A stretch of DNA of 64,000 nt, from the NCBI RefSeq assembly GCF_014204895.1, contig NZ_JACHMF010000001.1:4402001-4466000 (forward strand), read 5' to 3'. The position numbers and the translations under genes are program-made. The notes beneath the pieces are model-generated. The model was not told where the DNA came from. It worked only from the letters and a program-made list of their open reading frames with translations, and made no database searches. The DNA comes from Paractinoplanes abujensis (GTDB lineage: Bacteria > Actinomycetota > Actinomycetes > Mycobacteriales > Micromonosporaceae). The first letter of the stretch is position 1; every line of letters begins with the position of its first letter. Of the stretch, positions 44,490 to 52,588 are shown one piece after another.

Positions 44490-45968
44490 TCAGACCAGCG
44501 GGCCGTGCGTGGTCTCCCACGGGATGGTCACGACGCGGCGGGTGCGGGCGCGCTCGTTGAGCCGGCGCACGACCAGCGCGACGGCCGGCACGACGAGCGC
44601 GCCGACGCCCACTCTGAGCCACCACCAGGGGCCGATGAGAAACGGCGACTTCCCTTCCCGTACGGCACCCGAGTCGATCGCGGCGTCGGCCAGGTCCAGG
44701 TAGTTGGTCTGCCCGGGCAGGGCCATCGCGGGCCCCGGCCGGTCCGCGCCGGGGGTCAGGGTCAGCAGCCGGGGCTCGTCGCCGAGGACGAAGACCAGGG
44801 CGCTGCCGTCCGGTCGCCAGCCCAGCCACTGGCTGCGATAGATCGTGCCGTCGACCGCCGGCAGGTCCGGGCCGCTCACCTCGCGGCCGGTGGCCGGGTC
44901 GAACCAGCGCGGCGGCCGGTCGTCCTGCTCGCGGACGGCCACGGCCCGGCCGTCGGGCGTCCACGCGCCCTTGCCCACCAGGACCCCGTCGAAGCCCAGA
45001 CCGAATGACGTGGGGCCGGCGCCGACCACCGTCAACCGGCCCTGGTTCGTGTATGCCAGCCGGGTGCCGTCCGGCGACCAGGCCGCGGACGTCTGGCCGG
45101 GCGCGGTGGCCAGATCGGTCGCGGCGCCGGTGGTCACGTCGACGATCCGCACCGTCCCGTCGTCGGTCACCAGCCGGCGCCCGTCCGGCGACCACGCCAA
45201 GGGGAAGCCGGGCAGCGGGCGTTCGGCCCCGGTGTCCAAGTCGATCAGCCGGTCGGCACGGCCAGGCCGGCGCCGTCCGGGGCGAGCAGCACCCCGTCGT
45301 CGACCAGGCCGGTGTGCACCTTGCGGTAGTCCTCTTTCGTCGCGCCGACCAGCCCGTACGTGTCGTGGTCGTCGAACCAGGGCCCGAACCGCGGACCGTA
45401 GCCCGAGAAGACCACCGACGCCGCGCCCAGCCCCGACACACCGCGAGCCCCGTACGCGGGCAGGCCCAGACGGTCGGGCAACGAGATGACGCCGCGGTCC
45501 GCCGCCGGGGTCGTCGCCGGCCGTGGCGCGAACGGGACGGCCAGCGCCAGCGCCGCCACGACCAGCGCCCACACCGCCGCCGTACGCCGGCGCCCCCGCC
45601 GGGCCGCGCGCAGGCTCCCCGCGCACGACCACCGCGCGCTGCTTGGGGCTGAGCGTGGCCAGCGCCCGGGCCAGGCTCAGCCGCAGGGCCGTGGCGCCGG
45701 CCGGGTCGTCCCGGGCCCGTTCCGGCGGCGCGCCCGTCAGGTGCTCGGGCACGCGGCGCCGCCGCCACCAGCTGACGTGCTGGTGATAGATGGCGCGGCG
45801 CAGGTACGCCTCGGGGTTGTCGTCGCGCACGCGCCGCCAATGCCGGTAGACGCTCGCCAGCGCGCTCTGCAGCAGGTCCTCGGCGAGCTGGTGGTCCCCG
45901 GTGAGCAGGTACGCGTGGCGCGACAACACCGGTGAGCGCTCCCGCACGAAGTCCCGGAAGTCGTCCAT
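44490..45968 (-). pseudogene. fused remnant: SigE-type sigma factor 5' part and beta-propeller membrane protein 3' part
   Basis: The first about 115 residues are a SigE-type sigma factor (FVRERSPVLSRHAYLLTGD, region 2, up to LSPKQRAVVV near 45624), but region 4 is missing. Sequence of a different gene follows in another frame: a membrane anchor (AAVWALVVAALALAV, about 45595-45530) and the start of a beta-propeller, ending at a stop near 45245. The first frame then resumes with that propeller (LAWSPDGRRLVTDDGTVR, AAWSPDGTRLAYTN) and a final TM helix. The simplest reading is a deletion joining a sigma gene to its downstream partner, plus a one-base frameshift near 45245. Neither gene is likely to be functional, unless the sequence contains errors. 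Confidence 0.75.
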
Positions 45969-46026
45969 CCCTCACCCCCTTCACCTGCCCTGACGACGGC
46001 CGGGTGACTGATGGCGGGGGCCGTGG

Positions 46027-48132
46027 TCAGAAGGTCAGCTTGTCCTCGGTCAGGAACGCGCGCAGCACGTTACCGGTGAGGATCGAGACGTCGTTGCGGC
46101 GGTCGTCGGCGAGCAGGGAGCCGCACCAGGCGATGCTGCCGGTGGAGAAGACCGCGCCGCCGTTGGGCTTGGGCACCAGCACCAGGTCGCAGCGGACCTT
46201 GTCGCTGGTCGTGCCGTCGTAACACCCGTCGGGCAGCTGCACCTCGATCGGGTCCAGCCCGTACGCCCGGGAGAAGCCCGTCGCCGTGGCCAGCACGATC
46301 GTGCCGTCGGGGGTGCCCAGCGCGCGGTCGGCCCGGTCGATCTCGACGCCGGCCGCGCCGTGCCCGTTCACCAGCGACGGGAAGTCGCCGATGGTCTCGG
46401 CGTTCTCGATCCCGGCGAAGACGAACGGCACCTTCGTGACCACGTCGTACGGGCGGTTGGTGTCGAAGCCCTGCGAGGCCATGCCCACGCCGAGCATCTT
46501 CTGCGGCGCCTTGCCGCGCAGCCGCCACAGCCCGCCCAGCTCGCCGGTGGTCGCGTGATGCCACTCGCCGGGCTCGGGCTGCCAGGCGCGGATGCCCGCC
46601 GTGCGCCGGATCTCGATGGTGTGCTCGCGCTCCGGGTCGATCGAGGTGACCCAGTAGAAGCCGTTGCCGCCCAGATACATGAGCCGGCCGCCCTGATCCA
46701 GGTACGTCTCGTAGGCGGTCATCATCGCGGTGGTCGGATACTCGGGGTGACTGCCGGTCAGGACCACACGGTAAGGGGCCAGCGCGGCCAGTCCCTCCCG
46801 GTGCACCTCCTCGTCGGTGATCACGTCGATGTCGTAGCCCTCCGCGTCGAGCCAGGCGATCAGGTGCAGGTCGGCGCTGAACTGGTGGGCCGAGGTCGCG
46901 CCGCCCGCCACGGCCGCCCAGCGGTGATCCGGCCGCACGTTGGGCAGGGGCTTCCGCGTGCTCGTGAAACACACGCCGGTGCCGTCGGTGTGCACGTCGT
47001 AGAGGCTGCGCAGGCCGTTCGTGAGCAGGTAGGTGTCGTGCTTGTTGCCACCGAACTCCGGGGGCTCACCGACCCCCACCCCGCGCAGGTAGTCGCGGGC
47101 GCCCGGGTCGGCCATCACGTGCTCGCAGCTGTACGCGAGGTAGCTGAACGTGGGCAACACGACGAGGGCGCTCTTGCGCGGATTGTCACCCGGCGTGACC
47201 ACGAACGGGACCGTGTCCTCGGTGCCGTCGGCTGCCGTGACGTGCACACCGTAGACACCACTGGGCAGATCCGCGGGCACCTGCAGCGTCAGGTCGTCGT
47301 GCCAGCCGGCGTCGTCGAGATCGTCGTCGTGGAAGTGGATCGCCTGGTAGGCCTCGGGCGCAAGCCGCGGATCCACGTCGTCGGCCGCGCCGTCGATGCC
47401 GAGACACGCGCGCAGCGGGAAGTTGACCGTCTCGGCGTGGAAGCCGGGGCCGACGCGGTTGGCGACCTGCCGCAGCGTCCGGCTGGGCCCGAAGTCCCAC
47501 TCCGCGATCAGGGCGTCGCCGGCGTGCAGCGTGGGCCGATCGATGCGGCCGTTGAAGTGGTTCTCCCCGGCGCCGTCGGCCGCGAACGTCACCGCCAGCG
47601 CCCGCGAACCCGCCACCGTCACGTCGACCGTCGTCGTCACGTCCGACAGCACCACACTCGCGGTCGGCCCGGTCACGGTCAGCGCGAGCCGATACCAGCG
47701 GCCGGTCACCACTTCGCCGGCCCGGGCCGACCCCTTCCCCGTACGGAGAAAGGCTTGCCCGTCATCGATGACAACCGACGCCACCAGCGTGTCACCGCTG
47801 GTCAGAGTCACGATCGTCTGCGGGTGGCCGGCTCCGGTGGCGAGCGTCGGCTGGAACGCCAACCGCAGGTCGAGGCGGCCCGCCGGGACCGGTGCCTCCG
47901 CCGTACGGGCGAAGGAACCGGCACGGATCGGCTGCACCCGGCCCGGGAAGCTCAGCCCGTCGAGCGCGGAGGGCACGGCTCGGATGTCGGCGCCCGGCCC
48001 GAGCGGATGCGCATCGCCGTTGATCAGCCGCACCAGCCGCGCGGTGAAGCCGGCCGCGGGCGTGCTGAACTTGGCGTGCACGGTGGCACCGGGCGCGTAG
48101 CTGAGCCGGTCGAGATACCCGATGATGTTCAT
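46027..48132 (-). CDS. N,N-dimethylformamidase large-subunit-like protein
   Basis: A 701-aa protein resembling the large subunit of N,N-dimethylformamidase. The start NIIGYLDRLSYAPGATVHAKF is typical, a LamG-like beta-sandwich occupies about residues 90-240, and the C-terminal catalytic part contains RVVLTGSHPEYPTT. The His and Glu of GSHPEY correspond to two ligands of the mononuclear iron centre reported for that enzyme. A tyrosine about 80 residues upstream (LYDVH) could be the third. The known enzyme also has a small subunit, and no such gene is seen here. It may hydrolyse another small amide. ATG 48132 is preferred. An IclR-type operator lies 43 bp upstream. Confidence 0.82.
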   Translation of the reverse strand: MNIIGYLDRLSYAPGATVHAKFSTPAAGFTARLVRLINGDAHPLGPGADIRAVPSALDGLSFPGRVQPIRAGSFARTAEAPVPAGRLDLRLAFQPTLATGAGHPQTIVTLTSGDTLVASVVIDDGQAFLRTGKGSARAGEVVTGRWYRLALTVTGPTASVVLSDVTTTVDVTVAGSRALAVTFAADGAGENHFNGRIDRPTLHAGDALIAEWDFGPSRTLRQVANRVGPGFHAETVNFPLRACLGIDGAADDVDPRLAPEAYQAIHFHDDDLDDAGWHDDLTLQVPADLPSGVYGVHVTAADGTEDTVPFVVTPGDNPRKSALVVLPTFSYLAYSCEHVMADPGARDYLRGVGVGEPPEFGGNKHDTYLLTNGLRSLYDVHTDGTGVCFTSTRKPLPNVRPDHRWAAVAGGATSAHQFSADLHLIAWLDAEGYDIDVITDEEVHREGLAALAPYRVVLTGSHPEYPTTAMMTAYETYLDQGGRLMYLGGNGFYWVTSIDPEREHTIEIRRTAGIRAWQPEPGEWHHATTGELGGLWRLRGKAPQKMLGVGMASQGFDTNRPYDVVTKVPFVFAGIENAETIGDFPSLVNGHGAAGVEIDRADRALGTPDGTIVLATATGFSRAYGLDPIEVQLPDGCYDGTTSDKVRCDLVLVPKPNGGAVFSTGSIAWCGSLLADDRRNDVSILTGNVLRAFLTEDKLTF

Positions 48133-48174
48133 CCCCGCACGATCGCAGCGCGACGACGGCCGCGCAGGCGCTCG

Positions 48175-48191
48175 GGTCCGGTCAACGGACC
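48175..48191. promoter_or_regulatory. IclR-type operator upstream of dimethylformamidase-like gene
   Basis: GGTCCG-GTCAA-CGGACC has perfect 6-bp arms around a 5-bp centre, 43 bp upstream of the ATG at 48132. It belongs to the same motif family as the sites flanking the IclR genes. Confidence 0.65.
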
Positions 48192-48266
48192 GCCTCGTCG
48201 GCACTCAGCGACAGCACCGCCCGGAGCCCGAACCCTCCGTCCGCCGCCGGTGGAGAAAACCTCCTT

Positions 48267-48335
48267 CCGGCGGCGGACCGCGGCGTGCGTGCCGGCCGAA
48301 CCGCCGCCCAGCACACAGACGTCGCGCCGGATCAC
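48267..48335 (-). pseudogene. 5' remnant of an FAD/NAD(P) flavoprotein gene
   Basis: Minus-strand codons read VIRRDVCVLGGGSAGTHAAV, the classic N-terminal dinucleotide-binding loop (GGGSAG) of a flavin monooxygenase or FAD oxidoreductase. The expected remainder is gone: after about 22 residues the frame becomes Arg/Gly-rich nonsense. It lies between the LysR gene and the dimethylformamidase-like gene, which suggests that an oxidoreductase gene was deleted here. Confidence 0.5.
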
Positions 48336-48388
48336 CCGCGGCTCGCCCGCCCCCGGCCACCAGCGGTGCGGCCCCGTCCTCTCGGACT

Positions 48389-49318
48389 TCATCGATCACG
48401 GAGGTCCGCGTCGGCCTCCGGCATCCAGGTGTCGCGGCGCGAGGGCGGCCCCGCGGCGAACCCCATCGCGGCCACGAGTTCCGCCACGGTCGCGTCGTCG
48501 ATGTCGCTGCGCCACAACAGCCACCACGGGAACACCGGGGTCGGGTCGCTCAGGGGCACGCTGCGCATCCGTTCGTCCGGCAGCCGCATCGCCTCCCCGA
48601 TCAGCGACGGCGGCGCGACCCCCGCCGTGACGTCCTCGGCCCAGTTCGCGAACCCGAACGTCGACCCGCGCGTGTCGATGCCGGCCCCCGTCGACGCGGC
48701 GAATTCGGCGACGTAGTCCTGCCACTCGACCGGCGCCCCCGCCATCGGGAACCACAGCCGCGCCCCGGCCAGCTCGGCCAGCGGCAGCCGCTCGCGTGCC
48801 GCCCAGCGGTGCGTCGCCGGCACGAGCACCGCCAGGGGTTCGAGCATCACCAGCCGCCGCCGCAGGTCCGCGGGCCACGGGCCGGGCACGGCGCCGGCCC
48901 GCCCGAACGCCAGCTCGGCCCGCCCCGCCATCAGCAGATGCTCGGCCGTGGCGGCGGGTGGCCGCTCGGTCACCTCGACCGGGACCGTCACCGACGCCCG
49001 CCGCAGCCAGGCCATCGGGGCGAGGTGGTCGCCCATGGCGTCGACCCGTAACCGCTCCGGCGGCCGCCCCGCGCCGAGCCGATCCACAGCTCGGATCACC
49101 GCCACGGCCTGCGGCAGCACCCGCTGCCCGTCCGCGGTCAGCCGGATCGACCGCCGGTCGTCCCGGTCCACCAGGGCGGCGCCGAGGTCGGTTTCGAGCC
49201 GCCGGATCCGTTTCGACAACGCCTGCTGGCTGACCCCGAGCCGGGCGGCGGCCCGCCCGAAGTGCAGCTCCGCGGCCACCGTGACGAACGCCCGCAGCGT
49301 CGCGGTGTCCAGGTCCAC
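48389..49318 (-). CDS. LysR-family regulator
   Basis: A 309-aa LysR-type regulator: TLRAFVTVAAELHFGRAAARLGVSQQALSKRIRRLETDLG is the winged helix, with QALSKRI instead of the common QPALSRQI. The C-terminal part is the two-lobe effector domain. GTG 49318 (VDLDTATLRAF) is the family start. It is divergent from the small membrane protein gene at 49408, and a 17-bp inverted repeat lies between, so it probably controls that gene and itself. Confidence 0.92.
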   Translation of the reverse strand: MDLDTATLRAFVTVAAELHFGRAAARLGVSQQALSKRIRRLETDLGAALVDRDDRRSIRLTADGQRVLPQAVAVIRAVDRLGAGRPPERLRVDAMGDHLAPMAWLRRASVTVPVEVTERPPAATAEHLLMAGRAELAFGRAGAVPGPWPADLRRRLVMLEPLAVLVPATHRWAARERLPLAELAGARLWFPMAGAPVEWQDYVAEFAASTGAGIDTRGSTFGFANWAEDVTAGVAPPSLIGEAMRLPDERMRSVPLSDPTPVFPWWLLWRSDIDDATVAELVAAMGFAAGPPSRRDTWMPEADADLRDR

Positions 49319-49335
49319 CGGCTGAGTACAACTTC

Positions 49336-49352
49336 GACAACCACCGGTTGTC
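49336..49352. promoter_or_regulatory. palindrome in the LysR/membrane-protein divergent region
   Basis: GACAACC-ACC-GGTTGTC has perfect 7-bp arms. A further GGTTGTT half-site is at about 49366. It is 18 bp upstream of the LysR start and probably is its operator. Confidence 0.6.
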
Positions 49353-49407
49353 AATCCGGCTCCGCGGTTGTTGGACCACCGCCGGCCACCGGCCGTGTAC
49401 TGCTCTC

Positions 49408-49914
49408 ATGGACCCGCATCTCGCGTTCGTCACCGCCCATGCGCTCGCCGCGGCCGTCGCCCTGGTCAGCGCGCTTCTCGCCGTGCGCAGGCCTCGGTTC
49501 GCCGGCATCCACGCGGTGTCCACGATCGCCATGACCGTGTTTCTGATCCCGGCGGTGTGGCTCGGCGACGCCTCGGGCATGACGCTGATCGTCTTCCTCG
49601 GGCTGCTGGTCCTCGCCGCCGTGATGAGCTTCCGCGCCGTTACCGCCCGGCGGCTCGGCGGCGGCGGCGCCTACGTCGAGGCCCTCGGGTTCAACGCCAT
49701 CTCGCTGGTCACCGGCCTGGTCGCGGTCAGCGTGTTCCGGCTCGGCTGGGGCCTGCCGCTACTGATCCCGGTGGCCGTGGGCGCGATCGCCCTGCCGGCA
49801 CTGATCGGCCGGAGGCTGATCACGCGGGCCAAGGCGGCCACGCCGTCCGGCGCTCCCACGCGGAACGCCGCGGCCGCCAGGCGACATGATCGCCTGGCGG
49901 CCAAGGATGTGTAA
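49408..49914 (+). CDS. four-helix membrane protein, unknown function
   Basis: A 168-aa integral membrane protein with four hydrophobic helices and a basic C-terminal tail (RNAAAARRHDRLAAKDV). I recognise no specific family. It may resemble small DUF2306-like proteins. ATG 49408 is chosen because it precedes the first helix. It is divergent from LysR, separated from it by a palindrome, and probably under LysR control. Confidence 0.75.
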   Translation: MDPHLAFVTAHALAAAVALVSALLAVRRPRFAGIHAVSTIAMTVFLIPAVWLGDASGMTLIVFLGLLVLAAVMSFRAVTARRLGGGGAYVEALGFNAISLVTGLVAVSVFRLGWGLPLLIPVAVGAIALPALIGRRLITRAKAATPSGAPTRNAAAARRHDRLAAKDV

Positions 49915-49967
49915 GTCACCTATCGGCATGGGGATCGCGCGATAAATGCATCCCTTGTGCGTTGTCA

Positions 49968-49986
49968 AGTGGCGTCTGACGCCACT
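49968..49986. terminator. bidirectional hairpin between convergent genes
   Basis: AGTGGCGT-CTG-ACGCCACT, 8-bp perfect arms, lies in the 117-bp gap between the convergent genes ending at 49914 and 50032. It could end transcription from both sides. Confidence 0.5.
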
Positions 49987-50031
49987 CCGAACGACCCGGG
50001 CGTGACGCCGCCCGAGGTCGTGCTCGTGGGG

Positions 50032-50673
50032 TCAGTGGTTGCCGCGCGGGCCGTGACCCTGGTCGCCGCGCGGGCCGTTGCCCTGGTTGCCACGGCCGTC
50101 GTTGTCCCGGCCACGGCCGTCGTTGTCCCGGCCACGGCCGTCGTTGCGGTCCCAGCCACCGTGGTGACGGTCCCGGTCCCAGCCACCGTGGCGACGGTCC
50201 CGGTCCCGCATCCAGTCGGACCGGTGCGAACCCGGGCGGAAGTGCCGGAACTGGCCCGGGCGAACCTGGCGGAACTGGCCCGCCCAGACGGGACGGAACT
50301 GAGCCGGGAAGCCGCGGACGACCTGGAACGGCCGGCCGAAGCCGAACGAGCCCCAGTTGTCGTAGTCAGCGACGTCGAGGGCCCAGGCACCCCGCCGGGG
50401 GCCGACGCGAACGACGTAGCAGTCGAAGTCGTCCCAGGCACCGCTCCGCTCGCCGTACATGCCGGCCAGCTGGCAGGCCCGCAACGAGCGGTAGAAGCCG
50501 ACGATCTGGCTCTCGCCCCGCCACATGTTCTGGCTGGCCGTGATCTTGCTGTCCGCAGTCGCCGGTCCGGCCGGGGCGGCCGGGGCGGCCTGAGCCGGCC
50601 CCATGCCAACGGTCAAAGCGGTGAGAACGCCGAACCCTCCCAGGGTCAGGGCGCGGGTGAGCTTATTCATCAT
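50032..50673 (-). CDS. secreted protein with Arg/Gly/Asp-rich repeats
   Basis: A 213-aa protein with a signal peptide (NKLTRALTLGGFGVLTALTV, cleavage after about AQAAPA), a mature part of about 75 residues containing a single Cys pair (RACQLAG and DDFDCYVVRVG) and an intrinsically disordered tail with repeats of FRPGxFR and RGRDNDG. The tail has a 15-bp tandem DNA repeat (RDNDG) near 50090-50140. The function is unknown. The Cys pair suggests a small secreted or cell-wall domain. ATG 50673 and ATG 50670 both follow GAGAGGATC. The gene is alone, convergent with 49408-49914. Confidence 0.78.
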   Translation of the reverse strand: MMNKLTRALTLGGFGVLTALTVGMGPAQAAPAAPAGPATADSKITASQNMWRGESQIVGFYRSLRACQLAGMYGERSGAWDDFDCYVVRVGPRRGAWALDVADYDNWGSFGFGRPFQVVRGFPAQFRPVWAGQFRQVRPGQFRHFRPGSHRSDWMRDRDRRHGGWDRDRHHGGWDRNDGRGRDNDGRGRDNDGRGNQGNGPRGDQGHGPRGNH

Positions 50674-50834
50674 GATCCTCTCGCACTGTTTCAGGGCGCC
50701 GTACGGGAGGACAAACTGGATTTAACCGACACCGGATGTCGAGCTGACGGCTACCTTCGAGTGCTGAACAGGTCGTCGGCGGGTCAGCCGGTCGGTGGAC
50801 CCCGTACGGGTCGGCAAGTTCCCGCCGGCCTCGG

Positions 50835-50952
50835 CGCGGAACGCTTCGACCTGCGCGTCGAGGTGCCGGGCCGTCTCGGAGTCCTGGCTCTTGGACAGCT
50901 GTGCGACGCCGAGCTGCTCGACCAGCTCCTCGACGTCGTCATCGAGAACGCG
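50835..50952 (-). mobile_element. relic of an IS256-family (Mutator) transposase
   Basis: Minus-strand translation gives VLDDDVEELVEQLGVAQLSK followed by SQDSETARHLDAQVEAFR, which closely matches the conserved N-terminal part of IS256/Mutator transposases (usually VDDLVEQLGV-x-LSKSQVSEM-x-x-LD-x-QVEAFR). Only about 40 codons remain, with both flanks unrelated, and I see no intact terminal repeats. It marks a former IS insertion upstream of the secreted-protein gene. Confidence 0.7.
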
Positions 50953-51009
50953 ACCTGATTCCGAGTGGGCAGCGGGGCGCGTGCACGTGAACGGGGATGT
51001 CAGCGTGAG

Positions 51010-51043
51010 AGCGGGCCCCGGTCGCCGTTGACCGGGGCCCGCT
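51010..51043 (-). terminator. strong hairpin terminator of the six-gene operon
   Basis: A perfect 14-bp stem (AGCGGGCCCCGGTC with its complement) with a 6-base loop. It begins three bases after the stop of the last amidase gene of the leftward operon. Confidence 0.85.
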
Positions 51044-51046
51044 GGT

Positions 51047-52588
51047 TCAGGGCCGGTGGGGTGCCACCGCGTCGCTCCGCCATTCTCGCCAGTCGCCGGA
51101 GCGTTCGAGGACGCCGGCGGCCCGGTAGAGGGTCGCCTCGTCCCAATGGCGGCCGACCAGCATCAGGCCGGCGGGCAGCCCCTCGCTGAGGCCGCACGGC
51201 ACGGAGAGGGCGGGGTGGCCGGTGCAGTCGAAGGGCGCAGTGTTGACCACGGGGTCGAAGCCGGGGGCGGACATCTCGGCCCGGCTGGTGCCCACGGGTA
51301 GCGGCGGCGCGACGAACGGCACGGTGGGCAGCGCGAGCACGTCGACGTCGTTCAGGGCGGTGTCGTAGGCCTGCCGCGCGGCGCGGACGAGGTTCTGGGC
51401 CTTGGCGTAGTAGACGCCGCCGTAGACCTCGCGCAGGTAATGGCCCGCGATCAGGCCGGTCTTGATGGGCTCGGACAGCAGGTGGGCCCGGTGGCGCCAG
51501 GCCGAGTGGGCCCGCATCAGCGCGGTCGGGTTGAGGCCGGTGATGCCCGTCCAGGCGCCGTTGCCGTGCATGGCCACCTGAACGGTGCCCTCCAGGATGA
51601 TCGCCGCCCAGACGTTCATCATCGTGCGGTGCTCGGGCACCGACACCTCGACGACCGTGGCTCCGGCCGCGGCCAGCCGGTCGGCGGCCGACCGGACGAG
51701 CCGTTCGACGCCCGGCTCGGCCAGCGGCTGCCCGAAACCCTCGGTGAGCAGGCCGACGCGCAGGCCCTTGACACCGCCGGTCACCGCGCCGAGGTAGTCG
51801 CCTTTGCGGACGCCGACTTGGCGCGGGTCGAGCCCGTCGGGACCGGCCAGCACGTCGAGCAGCAGCGCGTTGTCGGCCACGGTGGCGGTCATCGGTCCGA
51901 CGTGGTCGATCGACGGGTCGACCGGCATGACACCCGTGTACGGCACGAGCCCGTGGGTCGGCTTGAGCCCGTAGATTCCGCAGTGGGCGGCGGGCACCCG
52001 GATGGAGCCGCCCTGGTCACCGCCCACGGCCATCGGCACCGCGCCCGAGGCGACCAGCACCGCGCTGCCCGACGAGGAGCCGCCGGCCGTGCGGGCCGGG
52101 TCCCACGGGTTGCGTACGGGCCCGTTCGCGCTGGTGTGGCTGCCCGCGCCGTAGCAGAAGTACTCGCAGTTCGCCTTGCCGGCCAGGTTTCCGCCCGCGT
52201 CGAGGATGCGGGTCACGATCGTGGCGTCGAAGTCGGGCGCGAAACCCTGCAACGTGGCCGATCCGGCGGTCATCGGCACCCCGGCCACGCCGACCGTGTC
52301 CTTGACGGCGATCCGATGCCCGGCCAGCGGCCCGGATGCGGCGCCGGCGATGTCGGTGCGGACGGCCCAGCCGTTGTACGGGTCGTCGGCCGGGGCCGGA
52401 CGGTGGCCCGGGGTGCGCGGATACCGCACCGGGGGCAGCGGCTCGGCCAGGGCGTCGAGCCCGCCCAGCAGCTCGATGATGGGCGCGATGTCGGCCCGTA
52501 CGGCGGCGACGCCGGCGTCGGTCAGCGGCAGCCCCAGGTGGTCGGCGGCGGCCCGGACGTGCCGGTCGGACGGTCCGGTGATAGTCAT
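51047..52588 (-). CDS. amidase-signature hydrolase (second amidase)
   Basis: A 513-aa amidase of the signature family. The catalytic Lys is in HRIAVKDTVGV and the Ser-cisSer-Lys motif in AGGSSSGSAVLVASG. GGDQGGSIRVPAAHCGIYGLKPTHG is the conserved core. The closest layout is to the branched, longer amidases that act on amides, ureas or carbamates, but the substrate cannot be told. ATG 52588 overlaps the previous stop by 4 bp (ATGA), so it is coupled to the first amidase. It is the last gene of the operon, followed by a strong hairpin. Confidence 0.92.
   Translation of the reverse strand: MTITGPSDRHVRAAADHLGLPLTDAGVAAVRADIAPIIELLGGLDALAEPLPPVRYPRTPGHRPAPADDPYNGWAVRTDIAGAASGPLAGHRIAVKDTVGVAGVPMTAGSATLQGFAPDFDATIVTRILDAGGNLAGKANCEYFCYGAGSHTSANGPVRNPWDPARTAGGSSSGSAVLVASGAVPMAVGGDQGGSIRVPAAHCGIYGLKPTHGLVPYTGVMPVDPSIDHVGPMTATVADNALLLDVLAGPDGLDPRQVGVRKGDYLGAVTGGVKGLRVGLLTEGFGQPLAEPGVERLVRSAADRLAAAGATVVEVSVPEHRTMMNVWAAIILEGTVQVAMHGNGAWTGITGLNPTALMRAHSAWRHRAHLLSEPIKTGLIAGHYLREVYGGVYYAKAQNLVRAARQAYDTALNDVDVLALPTVPFVAPPLPVGTSRAEMSAPGFDPVVNTAPFDCTGHPALSVPCGLSEGLPAGLMLVGRHWDEATLYRAAGVLERSGDWREWRSDAVAPHRP

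Noticed and set aside
50795..51031. Rightward 78-aa frame downstream of the secreted-protein gene
   Set aside because: It is antisense to the IS256 transposase relic and is explained by it.
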